Of a stretch of DNA of 64,000 nucleotides, positions 59,881-64,000 are shown one piece after another. The stretch's first letter is position 1; each line of letters begins with the position of its first letter. The position numbers and the translations under genes are program-made. The DNA lies in assembly GCF_003945595.2 (NCBI RefSeq), contig NW_024104304.1, positions 1,302,001 to 1,366,000 on the forward strand, written 5' to 3'. The notes below the pieces were generated by a model. It ran no database searches, was not told where the DNA came from, and was given only the letters and a program-made list of their open reading frames with translations. The DNA comes from Pipra filicauda. Lineage: Eukaryota; Chordata; Aves; Passeriformes; Pipridae.

Positions 59881-62800
59881 TGTAATTAAAAACAAAACAT
59901 GCCTGCCCTCCTTTTTTCTATAGTTTAAAACTCAAGCTCCTCATAAGTGCTTATAAGTAAGACACTTTTTTCCTAATCCCCTTGTTTTCAGTTGAAGAAA
60001 TACCATAAAATATACATGTCAGGGTACAAGAGAATTATAACTTGATATCACACAGAAGCTGCAGCCAGTAAATAACTTCGTTGTCTCCTATGTGGCATAT
60101 TATATGTTCAGACACAAGGCTAGATTGGTTGTCGTAGCCCTAAATATCCCCTCCTCATGTGTTTGCTGTTTTGCTAACATTGCCTGGATTGATTTTTGTT
60201 TTGCTGTTTAAACATCATCTTTAGGTACACTGTCTTTTCTTCTCAATCAGTTGTATACTATTACATACTTGGAAGAGTCAGGTCTTGTGAAAAATCATTC
60301 CAAAATCAGAGAATGTCACAAAAATCCCTCTTTCTTTTTCAATGAGAATGCTGGACTGTTTCAGTGAAAATTCCTGAAGCATGAACATGCTGGTATTCAG
60401 ACTGAATTTTCTCAAAATCTATGCTTTGTCAGAAGAGGCTGTAACTGAGATGTGATTTTTCTGTCAGTTACATTTTAAAGATTTTTTTAAAGTCTCTGAC
60501 ACCTGTACACTTCCTGTCATGATAACTGAAGTACACACTCAATTAGTAATTAAAAAGAATGTTAGGTAACCATTTGTCAAGAATATTTCTCGGTTTCGTG
60601 TCTATGTAAAATAAATCAAGAGTATCTGCAAAAAGTAATGTGGAAAGAAGAGAAGAATTACTGGTTCAGATTAGCTGAGTAGAGGGGGTGTGAGTGAGCC
60701 ATACTCGATATGACTTCAGTCCATATGTGAAGCTCTGTCAGTGACTGGCAGCAGAAGCACAAGGAGATGTCAGATACAGAAAGATATTTCCCTTAGTCCA
60801 CTTGCTTCCGGCAAAACTGAGGGTCGCTATCTTTACCTCACAAAAGGAGTGCTTGATGGTAGCTTTGTGAAGTGCCCTTCTCATAGTCACAGGGAAATTC
60901 TGATCAATTCCTTCCAGCACCAGAGCTAAGGGTGATGCTTCAGCATTGCAGTGAGTTCAACATTTACTCAAACTTGCAGCTCTCATTGCTCTTCCTATCT
61001 AGGACCAGTGGCCAGAATCAAATAAAATTAGCATCTTGGATTGCTTTGATCTTATTTGATCAATACCAAATGACACAGGCTTTTTAGGCTAGTAGTGTAA
61101 TAGCCAACAAAATTCTATGTGCAGCTCTCTTCCTCATTCTTCAGAACTTAACTGAATTACAGATCTTTGAGGAGACATTTTTAAGGGTTTTATACCATGT
61201 GTACTGTCAGCATTGAAGTGGCTTTAATATAGAGAAAAGCTTTAAAGATTTTTCTGATTTTTTAAGTAGTACAGAATCCAGGAGCTCTTTGTGTGGATAA
61301 TTACATGGAGAGTGTTTGTCTGAACTGTGTTTCAGAGAAATAAAATACTCCTCAGATAACACTTTATTGTCTGCAGTTTTATGGCACATTTAGCTTCTCT
61401 AATTGAGATGCTTTATTCAGAAATAGGATTACGTAAGCCCAGTGCTTGACAGCTCCCATTTTTAATACATAGAAAGAAATTGTTCCGCTTAATGTTTAAG
61501 ATCACCAAAAAGTACGAGCGTTACTTGGAAAAGTAGCCTTGCTGACTTTCCTTTTCTTATGGTAATAGAAGTGAATTTGGCCAGATTTTACTGAGCATTG
61601 TCATAAAGTTTTGATGATCCATGGAAAATAGAACTTTAAAAGACTAGAGAAAAAAACCAGTGATACCACCATTAGACAATTATTTGTCTTGGGCTAAGAA
61701 ATAAGATGAAGCAAAATTAGGTCTCTCTTTTTATAACACCCAAGTGATGATGCTTAGGACATAGCTAAGCTATACTGGAAAAGAAGATGCCTGATAGACC
61801 ACATGAATGCAAGAGTCCAAAAAGTGCTCAAAAGAAAAAAAAAATTTTTTTTTTCTTAAAAGCACAAGTATTTATGTAATATTATCAAGAAAATTTTAAC
61901 ATTATTGTTTCTTACACACTGAAAAGGTGAATGAGTGCTACAAACAAGAATTGTAGCCATGAAATTTCATATATTAAAGAAGAAAATGAGCCCTAAACAA
62001 GTGTTGTCAATAAGTCATTTCAGCTCTGGTCTGCTCTGCTACAATTACAGCTTCTGAGAGTCCTGTTGTGCATCCCAATGACTAAGAAATTGAGATTTAA
62101 TGAAGATGTACGTGAATGAAAAGACTAATGAAGAGAGATAGATGTACTTTAATTTAATTTTTTCTTCTTGTGACATGTATTGAAAGCCATCTAAAACACC
62201 ATAAAATAATCTGCTTGTTATTCTGGACATTCGAATGATTAAGAGATTAAGTTGCAAAAAGTTTTGTGCTTAAAAGCAAATTATTCGGTAAGATCAAAAT
62301 GATATAGTATCTGTCTCCACCCTTCTGCTGATCATGAAGCTTGCCATAGCTCCTTGATTAATAACCACTGCAATTTTAGATATAATTTCAAAATATTGCT
62401 AGGGTCATTCTAAATGATGAAAATAATTGGCATGTTGCTTAAGTGCTGACTGATAATTCAGACTAGGTTGGCCTTTTGTGTTGGTATCGCTGATTAAGAT
62501 AGAATTTTTACTGGTAGCTTTTCAGACAGCTCTCCTATTTAATACAGTATTTTCATATAAAAATTAAAATGCTGTGTGTTGAAGTTAATACACAGTCTCC
62601 TCAATGTGAGATAGACTTTGCAACAGTTGAGATATGACAGGAGGGGGAAAATAACCAGAAAGTATCCAAACAGTATCTTCATCATACTACTGTTGACTAT
62701 ACTCATCTCCTTCCTCTTTACATCACCATAGATCATTGCTGGGTAATGCAGTTTTTTCCAAGCCGGGGCACAAAGATCTGCCATTTGTAAGCTTCAGAGG

Positions 62801-63592
62801 GATCCAATTATGTGATGGGTTTTCAACCTCTTGTACATGAACTGGAGTTAACTGAACTCGCATTTGTCCATTAAATTTTACCATTGTGCTAAATTCCCAA
62901 GAGAAACAATAAGTGGTTAATTTCTTTTCAAGTACGATATTTTAGAAGATGGCATTTGTAAACAAATGTTATACCATTTCATTATCTAGCCATTATATCT
63001 TTCAAAATGGCATGCTTTAGAAGAGAATGGAATACTGTCACTAAATCAAACTGAATTTAGTATCTTGTTCTCAAGCATCAGGACTGAAGTCCCTATTTCA
63101 GATCTTGAGACATTCGCAGTTCAGGACAGTGGACCTGAAAGTACTGAGTCATGTATATGCTGATTTTGCTAGCACCCAGCTGTGCTGGTGTATCTCCCTG
63201 CCCCCCAGTAGGCTGCACTATGATCTGAGACTACAGACTACACTGCTGGAATGTCAGAATTCAGTGGGTCAGAATTTTTGATTAAAAAATACAAAAAAAT
63301 TGATTATTACAAATGTGAGTCAGGCAGTTTTTATACAGGGCAGCTTAGTACTTCTTCAGACACACAGCATAAAAGAGGAGAAAGGAATCTAATGTGAAAA
63401 ACCCTCTGAGAGACCCAAACTTTCAATGTTTTGAAAGGAAATCTTATGACATTGTCAATGTTGGTTACAATATTTATACTATACAACTATTCAGAAAGAA
63501 ATTTGGAATAATCTAAAAATGTAAGGAGATTGAAAGCATCTGGACACTAATTGCAGTCTTCCCTCACCTTGTGTTTGTTTGCCCGTGTACAG
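59881..63592. other. Single-copy DNA, no gene seen
   Basis: AT-rich, short anonymous frames. An A10/T10 inverted repeat lies at about 61826-61862. Confidence 0.5.
61826..61862. repeat. A/T-rich palindrome
   Basis: GCTCAAAAGA10-type left arm meets T10CTTAAAAGC-type right arm with no spacer. The arms differ at only a few bases and would extrude a long A:T hairpin. Confidence 0.75.
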
Positions 63593-63836
63593 ACACGACT
63601 GAGTTGGGCTTGCTTATATGTGTCTCAGCTATTGCCAGTCTTCTGGCAGTCTTACCCTTCTCCCCAAAGCAGCACTGGCTGCTTTTTCCACTATCTTCTG
63701 TTGTGCTGACAGGAGAGTTCAGGGTTCCATCCCTTTCCTGTGTTCCTCACTGGAGGGCTTGGGAAATCAGCCCTGAGGCTCCTGTTGGACAACCAGAAGC
63801 CAGACCCAATATTTCCCTTCTGTTGTCTGTGCTCAG
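63593..63836 (+). other. Candidate exon with strong splice borders, unproven
   Basis: A pyrimidine/TG-rich tract (63557-63590) ends in GTACAG before 63593, and CAGGTGAGT, a full donor consensus, spans 63834-63842. The 244 bases between are more GC-rich than the flanks and lie within an 89-codon plus frame (63571-63840). The translation is not recognisable. It could be an exon of a non-coding RNA or a UTR exon, or chance. Nothing else nearby supports a gene. Confidence 0.3.
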
Positions 63837-64000
63837 GTGAGTGGTGAATAAAGAAAATAGATCTTGTTGTAGGGGAAAAAAATCTAATCCAGTCATGGCT
63901 TGATGATGAACAAATCAGAAGGTCTCCCAGGATGGGGAGTCAGGAGTCACAGATTAAAAAATAATTACATCAAGAGACTTGTAAACCAAGGCTTTCTCAG
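63837..64000. other. Unassigned window end
   Basis: Short AT-rich remainder, no feature seen. Confidence 0.5.

Noticed and set aside
1..64000. tRNA genes, rRNA, tRNA-derived SINEs, CRISPR arrays, bacterial operons
   Set aside because: No cloverleaf or A/B box pairs, no regularly spaced repeats, and no dense coding on either strand; the sequence is vertebrate-like throughout.

Overview
The window looks like intergenic or intronic DNA from a bird. The evidence is the repeat content. There are nine recent-to-middle-aged pieces and two old degraded pieces of the CR1 non-LTR retrotransposon, several ending in the CR1 terminal octamer-type repeat (ATTCTATG, or CATAGAAT on the other strand). There are at least two, probably three or four, solo LTRs of avian endogenous retroviruses. 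The rest is AT-rich single-copy sequence full of stop codons. No host protein-coding gene, tRNA, rRNA or CRISPR array is recognisable. The longest open frames belong to retroelements.

Layout. 1-6.3 kb: single-copy DNA, a CR1 RT fragment (minus strand, 2.5-3.5 kb) and two LTRs (3.64-4.11 and 5.19-6.22 kb). 6.3-18.2 kb: mostly featureless apart from a GC-rich, LTR-like block at 10.4-11.0 kb. 18.2-20.7 kb: an old CR1 on the plus strand, an LTR carrying an irregular GTAAGT-rich repeat, then another old CR1. 22.3, 31.7 and 37.7 kb: 3' ends of minus-strand CR1s. 38.3-40.8 kb: two CR1s in opposite orientation, both lacking the RT core. 48.4-49.3 kb: a CR1 with a readable endonuclease domain, also joined directly to a CR1 3' end. 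58.9-59.9 kb: a CR1 RT/3' end on the minus strand. Weak candidate exons lie at 25.0-25.3 kb (minus) and 63.6-63.8 kb (plus).

The most distinctive content is two plus-strand copies of an RTE-type non-LTR retrotransposon at 50.6-51.2 and 56.7-57.7 kb. The first is a textbook insertion: 5' truncated, open to its natural stop, with a very short 3' UTR, a tail of 13 ATG units and a perfect 11-13 bp target-site duplication. The second keeps the RT YADD box and one reading frame broken by only a few stops. RTE elements are patchily distributed in birds. The known avian family, AviRTE, is thought to have moved horizontally between birds and filarial nematodes, so these copies may help identify the host lineage. 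No genes here act together as a pathway. The window records successive retroelement insertions, including an LTR nested inside an old CR1.
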